64,000 nucleotides of DNA, taken from the NCBI GenBank assembly GCA_030698805.1, contig JAUYMA010000006.1, positions 31,092 through 95,091 on the forward strand, written 5' to 3'. This stretch comes from Nanobdellota archaeon (GTDB lineage: Archaea > Nanobdellota > Nanobdellia > Pacearchaeales > GW2011-AR1). Below, in pieces: positions 6,128 to 14,801 of this stretch; position 1 is the stretch's first letter; the number at the start of each line of letters is the position of its first letter. Position numbers and translations under genes: made by a program. The notes under the pieces were generated by a model, which saw nothing but the letters and a program-made list of their open reading frames with translations, was not told where the DNA came from and did no database searches.

Positions 6128-8515
6128 ATGGCAGTCGAAGCATTCTTGAAACCTAGTGAATCTAAGAGAACTATAGAGAAAACTGTGCGGCCCAAGCCAA
6201 AATTATCAGATTTGATTACTATTGAATCTCCCGGCCGGCCATCTCCAGCCAACCTCTTAGATGACAAAGATTCAGAGACTCCAAAGAAAGCCAGATCTTC
6301 AAGAAAAAACCCGGTCAAGGCAGAACCAAAAGTAGTAAGAAAAGGAAATGCAGTCCTCATTATAACAGAGAAACCTCAGGCCGCACAAAAAATAGCCTCT
6401 GCCTTAGGAGATTTCAGAAAATATTCTGAAGAGGGAGTGTCATACTACGAAGTAAATAAAGAGGGCAGGACGGTCTATGTCGCATCAGCAGTAGGCCACT
6501 TATTTGGCCTGACTTACAAAAAGGGGCAGAAAGGCTGGCCAATTTTTGAATTAGAATGGCAGCCCTCTTTCAACAAAAAAGGCGCTGCATTCACAAGAAA
6601 GTATTATAATCTCCTTAAAAAGTTAGCCTCTAAATCCTCTGGATTCATAATCGCAACAGACTTTGATATCGAAGGGGAAGTGATTGGTTGGAATGTTCTG
6701 CGTTTTATTTGCAAGCAGACTACCGCAAAAAGAATGAAATTCTCTACATTGACTGCCCCTGAATTGAAGAAAGCTTTTGAGAATCCTATGGCCGAACTTG
6801 CGTGGGGAAATGCTTATGCAGGAGAGACTCGCCATATCCTTGATTGGTTGTATGGAATAAATCTATCTCGGGCTTTGATGAGTGCAATCAAAAAAACAGG
6901 ATCTTTCAGGCTCCTCTCTATAGGAAGAGTGCAGGGTCCCGCATTAAAAATAATAGTCGATAGGGAAAGAGAAATACAAAAATTTAAGCCCGTTCCTTAT
7001 TGGCAAGTATTTGCATCTGCTCAGAATTTGGAGTTTAAGCACCCTCGAGATATCTTCAATAAAAATAATCTAGAAATATTCAAGACCATCAAAGAAGCAC
7101 TGGCTGAAACAAAAAAGAGTGAAGAAAAAATTCAACCCCCTCACCCCTTTGATTTGACAACTTTGCAAAGAGAGGCATACCGCTTCTACAAAATAAATCC
7201 TTCAGAAACTCTTTCAATTGCTCAAAAGCTTTACTTAGATGGGATAATCTCCTATCCAAGGACTTCTTCTCAAAAAATACCTGAAGCAATCGAGCCTAAA
7301 AAAATAATTAAATCTCTGCTAAAACATTTCCCTGAAGCAAAATTCTGCACTAGGGACAAGCCAATAGAAGGCAAGAAATCCGACCCTGCTCACCCTTCCA
7401 TATACCCTACTGGAGAATATAAAGAACTAGCTGAAAGAGAAGGAAAGATTTATACTTTGATAGTAAAAAGATTCCTTTCGGCCTTCGCTCAAGATGCAAT
7501 AACTGCTAATAAAAGAATTGTCCTAACGGCCTTGGATAAGAAAGGGTCTCCTTTGAAGACGATTATAACAGAAGAGGTAGACAATGAAAATTCTAGTGAA
7601 GATGAAGAAGAAAAGGCTAATGAAAAAGAAGTAAAGCAAAAGGAATATACTTTAACTTTCACTACTTCTGCCCAAGCATTGATAGAAAAAGGGTGGATGC
7701 AAATCTACCCCCACAAAATAGAAGAGTCTGAACTTCCCGATATAAATGGGAAAGTAAAGATAGAGAAAATAAGGTTTGAAGAAAAAGAAACTCAACCTCC
7801 TAACAGATATACTCCTGCGTCTCTGGTTTCAATTTTAGAAAAAAAGAATCTGGGAACTAAATCCACGCGTTCAATGATTGTAGAAACTCTCTTTGATAGA
7901 GGCTATCTAGACGGCCAAAGTATAAAAGCAACGCCTTTAGGAATCCGATTGATAGAATCTTTAGAAAAATATTCCTCGATAATAATAGATGAGAATCTCA
8001 CAAGAAAATTGGAAAATGAGATGGAGCAAATTCAAAATTCCTCCGGCAAGGAGGTGAACCTTGAAGGAAAAGAAAAAGAAATCATAGATGCTGCAAAGAA
8101 GATAATTATGGATATCTCAAAGGAATTCAAAGTTAATGAACTTAAAATCGGGCAGGAATTATTAAAAGGACTAGAAATTTTAAGGGCTGAACAGCAGGAA
8201 AGCAATACCTTAATGCCTTGTCCTACTTGTAAAAAAGGAAATCTTCGCATCATGTATTCTAAAAAATCAAGGCGTTATTTTGTAGCTTGTTCTGCATACC
8301 CTGAATGCACTCAAACTTATTCCCTTCCCCCAAATGCATTAATCAAAAAATCTGAAAAAATTTGCGAGGCTGATAACTTCCCAAAACTGCTTGCGATAAG
8401 AAAAGCAAAGCGCCCATGGGAATTCTGCTTTAATCCAAATTGCCCAATAGAAAAAGCAAAGAGAGAAAAGTGGGAAGCATCAAAAAGCGAGAAGGATTCT
8501 GATAATCAAGATTAG
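6128..8515 (+). CDS. topA: DNA topoisomerase I (type IA)
   Basis: 795 residues. A Toprim domain begins at about residue 76 with 'VLIITEKPQAAQKIA' and includes the acidic 'ATDFDIEGE'. The nucleophilic Tyr is about Tyr376 in 'ISYPRTSSQ'. A C-terminal zinc finger starts at about residue 698 (CPTC...CSAYPEC) with a second partial one at the end (CFNPNCP). It relaxes negative supercoils via a 5'-phosphotyrosine link. The first 75 residues are a Lys/Pro/Ser-rich, probably disordered extension absent from standard topoisomerases. A charged insert (about residues 485-510, Glu-rich) interrupts the core. The start is the first ATG after a TATA-like region. Confidence 0.95.
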   Translation: MAVEAFLKPSESKRTIEKTVRPKPKLSDLITIESPGRPSPANLLDDKDSETPKKARSSRKNPVKAEPKVVRKGNAVLIITEKPQAAQKIASALGDFRKYSEEGVSYYEVNKEGRTVYVASAVGHLFGLTYKKGQKGWPIFELEWQPSFNKKGAAFTRKYYNLLKKLASKSSGFIIATDFDIEGEVIGWNVLRFICKQTTAKRMKFSTLTAPELKKAFENPMAELAWGNAYAGETRHILDWLYGINLSRALMSAIKKTGSFRLLSIGRVQGPALKIIVDREREIQKFKPVPYWQVFASAQNLEFKHPRDIFNKNNLEIFKTIKEALAETKKSEEKIQPPHPFDLTTLQREAYRFYKINPSETLSIAQKLYLDGIISYPRTSSQKIPEAIEPKKIIKSLLKHFPEAKFCTRDKPIEGKKSDPAHPSIYPTGEYKELAEREGKIYTLIVKRFLSAFAQDAITANKRIVLTALDKKGSPLKTIITEEVDNENSSEDEEEKANEKEVKQKEYTLTFTTSAQALIEKGWMQIYPHKIEESELPDINGKVKIEKIRFEEKETQPPNRYTPASLVSILEKKNLGTKSTRSMIVETLFDRGYLDGQSIKATPLGIRLIESLEKYSSIIIDENLTRKLENEMEQIQNSSGKEVNLEGKEKEIIDAAKKIIMDISKEFKVNELKIGQELLKGLEILRAEQQESNTLMPCPTCKKGNLRIMYSKKSRRYFVACSAYPECTQTYSLPPNALIKKSEKICEADNFPKLLAIRKAKRPWEFCFNPNCPIEKAKREKWEASKSEKDSDNQD

Positions 8516-8581
8516 TAAAAAAAGATTAATTTAGAGTGTGGCCAAAATGACAATAAAGATAAAAATATATCTTTATAACGC

Positions 8582-8968
8582 TTAAGAAAGAATAGAGTAA
8601 AGGACCCAAATAATCAAGAATATCCAGAGAGCAATTGCAAACCATCCCCTCTTCAAAATGTTCCTATCTTTCAATATCTTGTTAACAACGGGAGCCATAT
8701 CTTTTCCATAAGCTGCAATTCCAATCAGCATTAAGAAGGTAAAGAATAGCATAGAAGCAAATATCTGAACAATAGTTAATTCTTCAAGAAGATAATTCAA
8801 AGTTAATGTGCCCAAAATTACCGATATAATAGTGGTCAGAGCAGGATTCCCATAAATGCCGCTAACGACTGAAGCCCACTTTTTAGGATTGATTAATATA
8901 ACTAAAAGTTTGATAATACCAATAGCAACCACAATCAAAGCCATCCATTCTAGAATTTGTAACCCCAT
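8582..8968 (-). CDS. small multi-pass membrane protein, unknown
   Basis: 128 residues with about four membrane helices (near 5-27, 42-62, 67-88, 106-126). A short basic loop 'KDRNILKRG' precedes the last helix. There are no cysteines and no recognised motif. It converges with topA; the 66 nt between hold only A/T-rich DNA. Likely an integral membrane protein conserved in related genomes, but function is unknown. Confidence 0.6.
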   Translation of the reverse strand: MGLQILEWMALIVVAIGIIKLLVILINPKKWASVVSGIYGNPALTTIISVILGTLTLNYLLEELTIVQIFASMLFFTFLMLIGIAAYGKDMAPVVNKILKDRNILKRGWFAIALWIFLIIWVLYSILS

Positions 8969-9014
8969 TTTACCTCAAATATAACTAAATAAAAGACTAT
9001 TTAAATCTTACAAC

Positions 9015-9587
9015 TTACTTGCCAATTCTTCCCCAAGATCTTACACTAGGCCTTACCTTCAAATTAGGGCTCTTGCTTCTTAATCCTCTTGATTGTTTGC
9101 CTGCACTAGTTAAACCTCTCTGGGCCCTGGCATGATTCCCAGGTGTGCCGATCCAATTCAGATTCTTATCACTTTTTATTTCAGGCTTGCTTGGATCCAC
9201 CAAAATTACTTCGAAGAAATAATATTTTCCATCCTTTGCAATTTGATAAGAATTCAAAACTTCAAGGTTAGGGTATTTTTTCTCCGCCCTTATCTCAGCG
9301 ACCCACCTATAATTCATCTTAAGATTCTTGTAAACATGTTGCTTTCTAGTCTTTCTTCCATGTTTGTGCCTAGGCCTTTTTCTTCCCCCTCTCTTCACTC
9401 TCACTCTAACTACAAAAATTCCTTTCTTTGCCTTATATCCAAGAGCCCTCGCTCTGTCTAATTTCAAAGGTTTTTCTACTTCCACTATGCTCTCTCCAGC
9501 CCTCCATTGAATCAATTTTGGCTGCAAAAGCTCTCTTGTAGGTTTCTTCCACAATTCTCCTAAGTAATGATACATGCCCTTTGCCAT
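9015..9587 (-). CDS. rpl15e: 50S ribosomal protein L15e
   Basis: 190 residues from the ATG at 9587; an in-frame TTG upstream would add five residues. The start 'MAKGMYHYLGELWKKP' is the conserved N-terminus of L15e, and the basic stretch 'RVKRGGRKRPRHKHGRKTRK' and the end 'RPSVRSWGRIGK' are diagnostic. This large-subunit protein is found only in archaea and eukaryotes. It stands alone here, next to the TrmB-type regulator on the same strand. Confidence 0.96.
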   Translation of the reverse strand: MAKGMYHYLGELWKKPTRELLQPKLIQWRAGESIVEVEKPLKLDRARALGYKAKKGIFVVRVRVKRGGRKRPRHKHGRKTRKQHVYKNLKMNYRWVAEIRAEKKYPNLEVLNSYQIAKDGKYYFFEVILVDPSKPEIKSDKNLNWIGTPGNHARAQRGLTSAGKQSRGLRSKSPNLKVRPSVRSWGRIGK

Positions 9588-9633
9588 TCTAAGATCTAAC
9601 AAAAACGGTTTTTAAATCTATCTTCTGGCCTTA

Positions 9634-10356
9634 TCAAAAGGCAGCAGGATCTTTTCTGGAAGTCTTCCATAATAATTCAAAATATTTTCTATATCCTTCC
9701 GCCATTTCATCATTTTTAATAACTACCGCAAATGGATTTGATTTACTCCAAAGTATCAAAGCTATTTTATCTCCATAAATATTGACTGCCAAAGGCGAGG
9801 AATACTTCTCAGGCAAAACCCTTATATCTGCATAAGGAATTTTAGGCAGACTATCTTTCTTGTTGAATATAATCCTAGCTTTAATCTTCTTTTCAGCTCT
9901 CCTCTTATCGAACCAATGAAAATAAAATTGAAGCAGCTCATAAGCTAATGGGCTGGCACCTAAAATAAGAATCTCTCCGCCTTGTGAAAGTTGATCTTCA
10001 AAAACTGTCTTTAATCCGTTCCTCCCCTTATAAAAATTAGTTTCTTCTTTCTCTTTCGTCTTAGAATATAAATCCAACATCTGAGGCATAGCTTCATCAA
10101 TAACTTTTCCCCTTTCCTCTATAATTTCCTTCAATCTTTTTGGATCAACTGCTTGAAATAATCTTACATTATTCCTTAATATATAGCCCGCTAACCCTTT
10201 CTTGATTAACCGATAAGCAGTATCATAAACAACTCTTCTATGCATCCCAACCTTCCTAGAAATTAGTCCTGCATTGCTTGGTCCAAGTTCAAGAAGAGCC
10301 AGGTACATTTTAGCCTCATTATCGGTCAGCCCCACTTCTCTTAATTGTTCTCTCAT
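9634..10356 (-). CDS. TrmB-family transcriptional regulator
   Basis: About 240 residues from the ATG at 10356, where 'MREQLREVGLTDNEAKMYLALLELG' begins exactly as in TrmB family winged helices; an upstream ATG at 10419 would add 21 residues with no family match. The N-terminal winged helix covers residues 1-75. The C-terminal part (about 105-235) has the HKD/phospholipase-D-like fold seen in some TrmB relatives ('GGEILILGASP' and 'LAVNIYGDKIALILW'), which senses small molecules, often sugars, in family members. Ligand and targets here are unknown. It diverges from the gene at 10472. Confidence 0.82.
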   Translation of the reverse strand: MREQLREVGLTDNEAKMYLALLELGPSNAGLISRKVGMHRRVVYDTAYRLIKKGLAGYILRNNVRLFQAVDPKRLKEIIEERGKVIDEAMPQMLDLYSKTKEKEETNFYKGRNGLKTVFEDQLSQGGEILILGASPLAYELLQFYFHWFDKRRAEKKIKARIIFNKKDSLPKIPYADIRVLPEKYSSPLAVNIYGDKIALILWSKSNPFAVVIKNDEMAEGYRKYFELLWKTSRKDPAAF

Positions 10357-10453
10357 AAGTATTATAGGGGAATTGGATATATAATTATTGTGGTGACTTA
10401 AGTACCCCCAACTTTTCATTTACTCCTCTTTCTTCTCAAGAATAAGAAATGTA

Positions 10454-10459
10454 AGGAGG
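10454..10459 (+). promoter_or_regulatory. Shine-Dalgarno site of the gene at 10472
   Basis: aggagg, a perfect anti-16S match, 12 nt ahead of ATG 10472. Most genes here appear leaderless with no such site, so this gene has a true 5' leader. Confidence 0.6.
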
Positions 10460-10471
10460 AAAAGAAAACAA

Positions 10472-10987
10472 ATGGAACAACAAATAATTGCCTTGATTGC
10501 ACGGGATAGGTTAGAAATACCTTTATCAAGCATGTATCAGAAAATAAAGAAAGCTAAGGCGAAAGATGCAAAGGGCCTAGCAGCATTGGTAAAAGAAATG
10601 GATGATAAAGAATTTGAAGGTTCAAGAACATACGCACATGTAGATAGGGAAGACAAAGATAAGGCCCGAGGAATGAAAGAAGCAGTGGCCGAATTTGCGG
10701 AGCAATTCCCAGACTATGGTGCAATTCTGCTCGGAAAAATTGCTGAAAAGAGAAAAATAGCAGAAGAGCACCTTTACTTCGGTGTCAATCCTGGTTGCAG
10801 GTTGACTACTGATGACTACATCACTGCATTGCAAAGCACAGGTCTATCTGAAGGTACTGCAAGAGCGATGTATCCTGATCTTATTAACGTGAGCAGGAAG
10901 CTTGCTAAAGCAAGGGAAGAAGAGCGAAGCACAATAGTGGGAAAATATGCAGTAGACGGGCAGGCACTTGCATTAGATGAGGAGTAA
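10472..10987 (+). CDS. unknown helical protein
   Basis: 171 residues, nearly all predicted helix, without cysteines except one (in 'NPGCRLTTDD') and without membrane segments or signal peptide. The middle contains 'DREDKDKARGMKEAVAEFAEQFPDYGA', and the C-terminal third has 'LTTDDYITALQSTGLSEGTARAMYPDL', which could be a small helix-turn-helix-like bundle. No family is recognised. A perfect Shine-Dalgarno site supports the start and suggests strong translation. It diverges from the TrmB-type regulator, which could control it. Two hairpins follow the stop. Confidence 0.65.
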   Translation: MEQQIIALIARDRLEIPLSSMYQKIKKAKAKDAKGLAALVKEMDDKEFEGSRTYAHVDREDKDKARGMKEAVAEFAEQFPDYGAILLGKIAEKRKIAEEHLYFGVNPGCRLTTDDYITALQSTGLSEGTARAMYPDLINVSRKLAKAREEERSTIVGKYAVDGQALALDEE

Positions 10988-11007
10988 AACCAAATAAATT
11001 TTATTTT

Positions 11008-11099
11008 ACGGAAAATTCTGTTAATCTGATCATACTTGGTACAGAATTTTCCGTCCAGCGAATTCTGCTGCAAAATGACACAATTATCAGAATTCGCTG
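11008..11099 (+). terminator. two tandem perfect hairpins, terminator-like
   Basis: First stem: acggaaaattctgt (11008-11021) with acagaattttccgt (11041-11054), 14 perfect pairs. Second stem: cagcgaattctg (11056-11067) with cagaattcgctg (11088-11099), 12 perfect pairs. A T-rich tract (11100-11120) follows. The location, 20 nt after the stop at 10987, fits a transcript end. All four arms share AATTCTG/CAGAATT, so they could also re-pair with each other. Confidence 0.6.
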
Positions 11100-11155
11100 T
11101 ATTTCTTTATTTTATTTTTACCAATCGTCATCATTTCTACCCAAAAAAACCAAGA

Positions 11156-11214
11156 GGGCCTCGGGAGATGGATGAGAATCCATATAATCATCAGCATGTT
11201 GCTGAAGAAGGCCC
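11156..11214 (+). ncRNA. candidate structured RNA, three-way junction
   Basis: Closing stem gggcct (11156-11161) with aggccc (11209-11214). Inside are atggat-gaga-atccat (11168-11183), six pairs capped by a GNRA-type GAGA tetraloop on the plus strand, and cagca-tgt-tgctg (11192-11204). The nesting gives a compact three-way junction of 59 nt. I matched it to no known riboswitch or ribozyme. The strand is chosen because the GNRA loop exists only on this strand. No transcript evidence is available. Confidence 0.4.
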
Positions 11215-11225
11215 ATAAGAATATA

Positions 11226-11363
11226 TTAATATCTAATAGGTTTCAATAAATTCGCTTTGAAAACTGCGCCAACTTCTATCTCTTTTTTAATATCTCTTCT
11301 GTCCAAAGTGCCTTCACCATCATAAAGTCTCTCATTCAGATAACTTATGCTCAGCTTAGCCAT
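11226..11363 (-). CDS. small unknown protein (45 residues)
   Basis: An ATG-started frame of 45 codons: it begins MAKLSISYLNERLYDG and ends KANLLKPIRY. Composition is balanced and protein-like, with alternating strand and turn residues. An A/T-rich stretch (tttttaaactc region near 11380) could be its promoter, shared divergently with metG, which starts 50 nt away. Function unknown; length makes the call uncertain. Confidence 0.45.
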   Translation of the reverse strand: MAKLSISYLNERLYDGEGTLDRRDIKKEIEVGAVFKANLLKPIRY

Positions 11364-11413
11364 ATAAAATTACAAAAAAGAGAGTTTAAAAATATATTCT
11401 CCCCTAATAAAAC

Positions 11414-13495
11414 ATGGCAAAAACAAACAAGAGACTAATCACTGCAGCACTACCTTATATTAATAATATCCCCCATTTAGGCCATATAGTGGGATCTCAC
11501 CTGCCTGCAGATATCTTTGCCAGATACTGCAGGACAAAAGGATACGAAACAGTTTTTATTGGAGGAACAGATGAAAATGGATCAACTTCAGAAATAGCCG
11601 CAGAATCCATAGGGATAGAAATAAAAGAGTTCTCAGATAAGTTACACGAGGAACACAAAAAGATTTACGAGTGGTTTAATATTTCTTACGATATTTTTTC
11701 AAGAACTAGCAAACCAATTCACCATCAAACAACTCAAGAAATCTTTAAAGTAATTCACAAAAAAGGATTTATTACTCCTGGCAAGATGAAAGTCTTTTAC
11801 TCAATAAATGAAAAGAGATTCCTTCCGGATAGGTACGTAAAAGGAACCTGCCCAAAATGTGGCTATGAAGACGCAACTGGAGACCAATGTGAAAAATGCA
11901 CTTCTGTCCTAGACCCTGCTCAATTGATAAATCCTAGATCAACAATGACTAATAGCCCAGTCATAATAAAAGAAACTCAACATCTGTTCTTGAGATTAGA
12001 TAAATTATCAGGAAAAGTAGAATCGTGGATAAAGAAACAAAAAACCTGGCGCTCTCAAGTAAAATCTCTTGCTCTGGCCTGGATTAAAGAGGGATTAAGA
12101 GAAAGATGCATTACAAGAGATCTTAAGCATGGTGTGCCAGTCCCGCTGAAAGGATATGAAGATAAAGTCCTATACGTCTGGTTCGACGCGCCTATTGGAT
12201 ACATTTCAGCAACAAAAGAAATTCGTTCAAAAGACTGGGATAAATTTTGGCAAGATAAATCAACAGACATCTATAATTTCCTAGGGAAAGATAATATCCC
12301 TTTTCATACAATCTTCTTCCCAGCCATGCTCCTTGCACACGGAGAGTTTAATCTACCTTACAATGTCGTTGGATTGCAATACTTGAATTATGAAGGAGGA
12401 AAATTCTCAAAGAGTAAAAAAAGAGGCGTTTTCTGTGAGAAGCTACCTCTATCGGGTATCGATGTTGATGTAATGAGAAGTTACCTTACTTTCGTCATAC
12501 CGGAAACAAATGACACTGAATTTAGATGGGAAGACTTTCAGAAGAGAATTAACGGAGATTTAATAGGAAATTATGCAAATTTAATAAATAGAACAGTAAG
12601 TTTCATCAACTCAAGATTAAAAGGTCAAGTGAAAAAGCCTTCGAAATCAGAAATCACTTCTTTAGACAAAAAATTAGAAAAAGCGGTTAAAGATAAAGCG
12701 TCGAAAATAGAAAAGTTTCTTGAACAAGCACAATTAAGAGCTGCATATGCTGAACTCCTGGCTCTCTCGTCAGATGGTAACAAATATTTTGATGATGCAA
12801 AACCATGGGAAGAAATAAATAAAGATCCTCACAGAGCTTCAACAATATTATATAATTGTGCATCATTATGCAGATCTATTGCAATCCTTTCATCTCCATT
12901 TACACCAAGTGCAGCCCAGAAAATCTGGAATCAAATTGGATTGGCAGGCAAAGTTGATGAGAAAGGAAATTGGAATACTGCACAAGAATTGAATCATGAA
13001 AATCAATATTCAACAAAAAAGGCGCAAATCCTATTCTCAAAGATTACTAATGAAGACTTAGATAAATTCAAGAAAATAGTTTCAGACACAAACGATATCT
13101 CAGAATTATTCGGAAAAAGAAAGATTGAAAAACCTGTAAACCTATCAACCAAAATGGCTGATAATGATAAAATCTCCTACGAAGATTTTGCAAAACTAGA
13201 TCTTCGTGTGGGCAAGATCCTCAAAGTAGAAGATCATCCACAAGCAGACAAGCTCTATGTTTTAACAGTTGATTTAGGAGAAGAGAAACCAAGAACAATT
13301 GTCGCGGGCCTTCGTCTTAAATACAAAAAAGAAGACTTGCAAGGAAAATTAGGAGTCTTTGTCGCTAATCTAGCGCCAGTAAAGTTGAGAGGAATAGAAA
13401 GCAATGGAATGATTCTCGCAGCAGGCGACGATTATAACACAGTAGTTATTCTACAACCTGAAAAAGACATTAAGCCTGGCAGTAAGATTAAATAA
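11414..13495 (+). CDS. metG: methionyl-tRNA synthetase
   Basis: 693 residues. Class I motifs: HIGH as 'PHLGHIVG' (about residues 20-27) and KMSKS as 'KFSKSKKRG'. A zinc knuckle is formed by 'CPKCGYED..GDQCEKC'. The anticodon-binding helical domain follows, and the last about 110 residues are an EMAP-II-like OB domain ('DFAKLDLRVGKILKVEDHPQADKLYVL') that binds tRNA and dimerises in many MetRS enzymes. It charges initiator and elongator tRNA-Met. Length is normal for the fused form. Confidence 0.97.
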   Translation: MAKTNKRLITAALPYINNIPHLGHIVGSHLPADIFARYCRTKGYETVFIGGTDENGSTSEIAAESIGIEIKEFSDKLHEEHKKIYEWFNISYDIFSRTSKPIHHQTTQEIFKVIHKKGFITPGKMKVFYSINEKRFLPDRYVKGTCPKCGYEDATGDQCEKCTSVLDPAQLINPRSTMTNSPVIIKETQHLFLRLDKLSGKVESWIKKQKTWRSQVKSLALAWIKEGLRERCITRDLKHGVPVPLKGYEDKVLYVWFDAPIGYISATKEIRSKDWDKFWQDKSTDIYNFLGKDNIPFHTIFFPAMLLAHGEFNLPYNVVGLQYLNYEGGKFSKSKKRGVFCEKLPLSGIDVDVMRSYLTFVIPETNDTEFRWEDFQKRINGDLIGNYANLINRTVSFINSRLKGQVKKPSKSEITSLDKKLEKAVKDKASKIEKFLEQAQLRAAYAELLALSSDGNKYFDDAKPWEEINKDPHRASTILYNCASLCRSIAILSSPFTPSAAQKIWNQIGLAGKVDEKGNWNTAQELNHENQYSTKKAQILFSKITNEDLDKFKKIVSDTNDISELFGKRKIEKPVNLSTKMADNDKISYEDFAKLDLRVGKILKVEDHPQADKLYVLTVDLGEEKPRTIVAGLRLKYKKEDLQGKLGVFVANLAPVKLRGIESNGMILAAGDDYNTVVILQPEKDIKPGSKIK

Positions 13496-13506
13496 TTTTA
13501 AAAAAT

Positions 13507-14259
13507 CTATCCGAAAATTCTCTCCCACATAGGAATTTTTTCTTTATAATCTGCATTTCCTGCAATTCTTGCCGCAATATGCCTATAAGCTCTTGCTGTC
13601 TTGCTCTTAGGGTGAGTATGAATCAAAGCATCCTTCATTACTAGGGCTTCTTGAACTCTATTATCCTCTGGAATAACTCCTAAGATGGGCAGTTCTAGCA
13701 TATCTCGTATGTTGGCAATAGGCATATCTGTCTTTAATCCCTTAACTCTTGTAACTATAATTCCCTTTACTTCTTTTCCCATTTGCTCTATTACCTTGCT
13801 GGTCTTTAAAGCATCAGTAACAGCAGTTATTTCAGGATTTGTAACTATAATCAATTCATCTCCAGATTCAATTGCTGCCAAAGCTTCATCCCCGAGTCCT
13901 GCCGCAGAATCAAAAATGATAAAGTCCGCCATCTTCTTGAGCTTCTTTCCTACTTCTTTTAATCCCTCTGAATTAATGTTTCTTAATTCCCTTACTGATA
14001 AAGAACTAGGGATAATTTTTGTTCCTGAAGCATGTTCATATAAAGCGTCTGCAATCTTGGCCTTGCCTTGCAAAACATGATTCAAGCTTATAGGCACAAT
14101 TGGGGCACCAAGATGAAGTCCAACATTAGGAGTAGTTAAATTAGCATCAAGAATTATAACATCCTTGCCAAAACCATTCAAAGCAGCCCCTAAGTTAATT
14201 GCAGTAGTAGTCTTGCCAACTCCCCCTTTTCCAGATGTTATTGTAATAATTTTTGCCAT
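13507..14259 (-). CDS. minD: MinD/ParA-family ATPase
   Basis: 250 residues from the ATG at 14259 ('MAKIITITSGKGGVGKTT'); an upstream TTG would add eight. The deviant Walker A motif KGGVGKTT is at about residues 11-18, and the switch segment 'FIIFDSAAGLGDE' follows. Family members bind membranes or partner proteins and dimerise with ATP to position division or surface structures. The C-terminal stretch 'EKIPMWERIFG' could be a short amphipathic helix. Together with FtsZ at 36 kb it suggests FtsZ-based division. It follows, on the same strand and 37 nt away, the unknown gene at 14297-14725, likely one operon. Confidence 0.88.
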   Translation of the reverse strand: MAKIITITSGKGGVGKTTTAINLGAALNGFGKDVIILDANLTTPNVGLHLGAPIVPISLNHVLQGKAKIADALYEHASGTKIIPSSLSVRELRNINSEGLKEVGKKLKKMADFIIFDSAAGLGDEALAAIESGDELIIVTNPEITAVTDALKTSKVIEQMGKEVKGIIVTRVKGLKTDMPIANIRDMLELPILGVIPEDNRVQEALVMKDALIHTHPKSKTARAYRHIAARIAGNADYKEKIPMWERIFG

Positions 14260-14296
14260 TTTCTCCGAAGCGAAATGCTCCAAAATACAGAGAGAA

Positions 14297-14725
14297 TTAC
14301 TTAATATAGCTTATAAACTTTTCTAGAAGAGCAGAATATTCTTTTAGTTTGTCGAGATTGATGTTGACAACTTCTCCCTTTGGAGTTGTGACTCTCAAAT
14401 TTACGCCTTTTCTAAACTCATTCTCCCTCACCTTATCCAAGCTTTCAATATCTCTAAAAATTTCATAAACTTGAAGAGTCTGCATTACAAGAGATTCGTT
14501 TGCATAGATCCGTTTCAGCTGTATAAGTCTTGCTCGGGGCGCATTTGGAACTGGTTTCCACTTCTTCTGCTTTTTTGCTTTGTCTACCAGCACATCCATG
14601 GCCAACTCAATCATATTTTTCCACCTTAGAAGTAAGTTAACAATTACATCACACGTTTTTGTATATTTCAGACTGACATATAAAAGGTGGTCGGCGCTAA
14701 TCTTCTCTTTTATTATTAACTCCAT
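14297..14725 (-). CDS. conserved-looking helical protein, unknown
   Basis: 142 residues, mostly helical, with no membrane segment. The N-terminal 60 residues include 'SLKYTKTCDVIVNLLLRWKNMIELAMDVLVDKAKK', resembling a HEPN-like or four-helix start. The remainder has 'RARLIQLKRIYANESLVMQTLQVYEIFRDI' and a closing beta segment 'NLRVTTPKGEVVNINLDKLKEY'. No family is recognised with confidence. It lies directly upstream of minD on the same strand, so a role with that ATPase is possible. Confidence 0.6.
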   Translation of the reverse strand: MELIIKEKISADHLLYVSLKYTKTCDVIVNLLLRWKNMIELAMDVLVDKAKKQKKWKPVPNAPRARLIQLKRIYANESLVMQTLQVYEIFRDIESLDKVRENEFRKGVNLRVTTPKGEVVNINLDKLKEYSALLEKFISYIK

Positions 14726-14801
14726 AATCTATAACCTAATGAACCCTTTAGTATGAACCCTCCTACATACGGGGCGAAAACTTAATAAAATTTTCTAGTA
14801 T

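Noticed and set aside
11036..11218. Plus-strand open frame of 60 codons across the hairpins at 11 kb
   Set aside because: It runs through two perfect inverted repeats and a three-way junction, has no promoter or ribosome site of its own, and its composition is not protein-like.
11150..11220. Hammerhead ribozyme on the minus strand (ctgatga present)
   Set aside because: The ctgatga lies inside a paired hairpin and there is no GAAA core or correct helix order.
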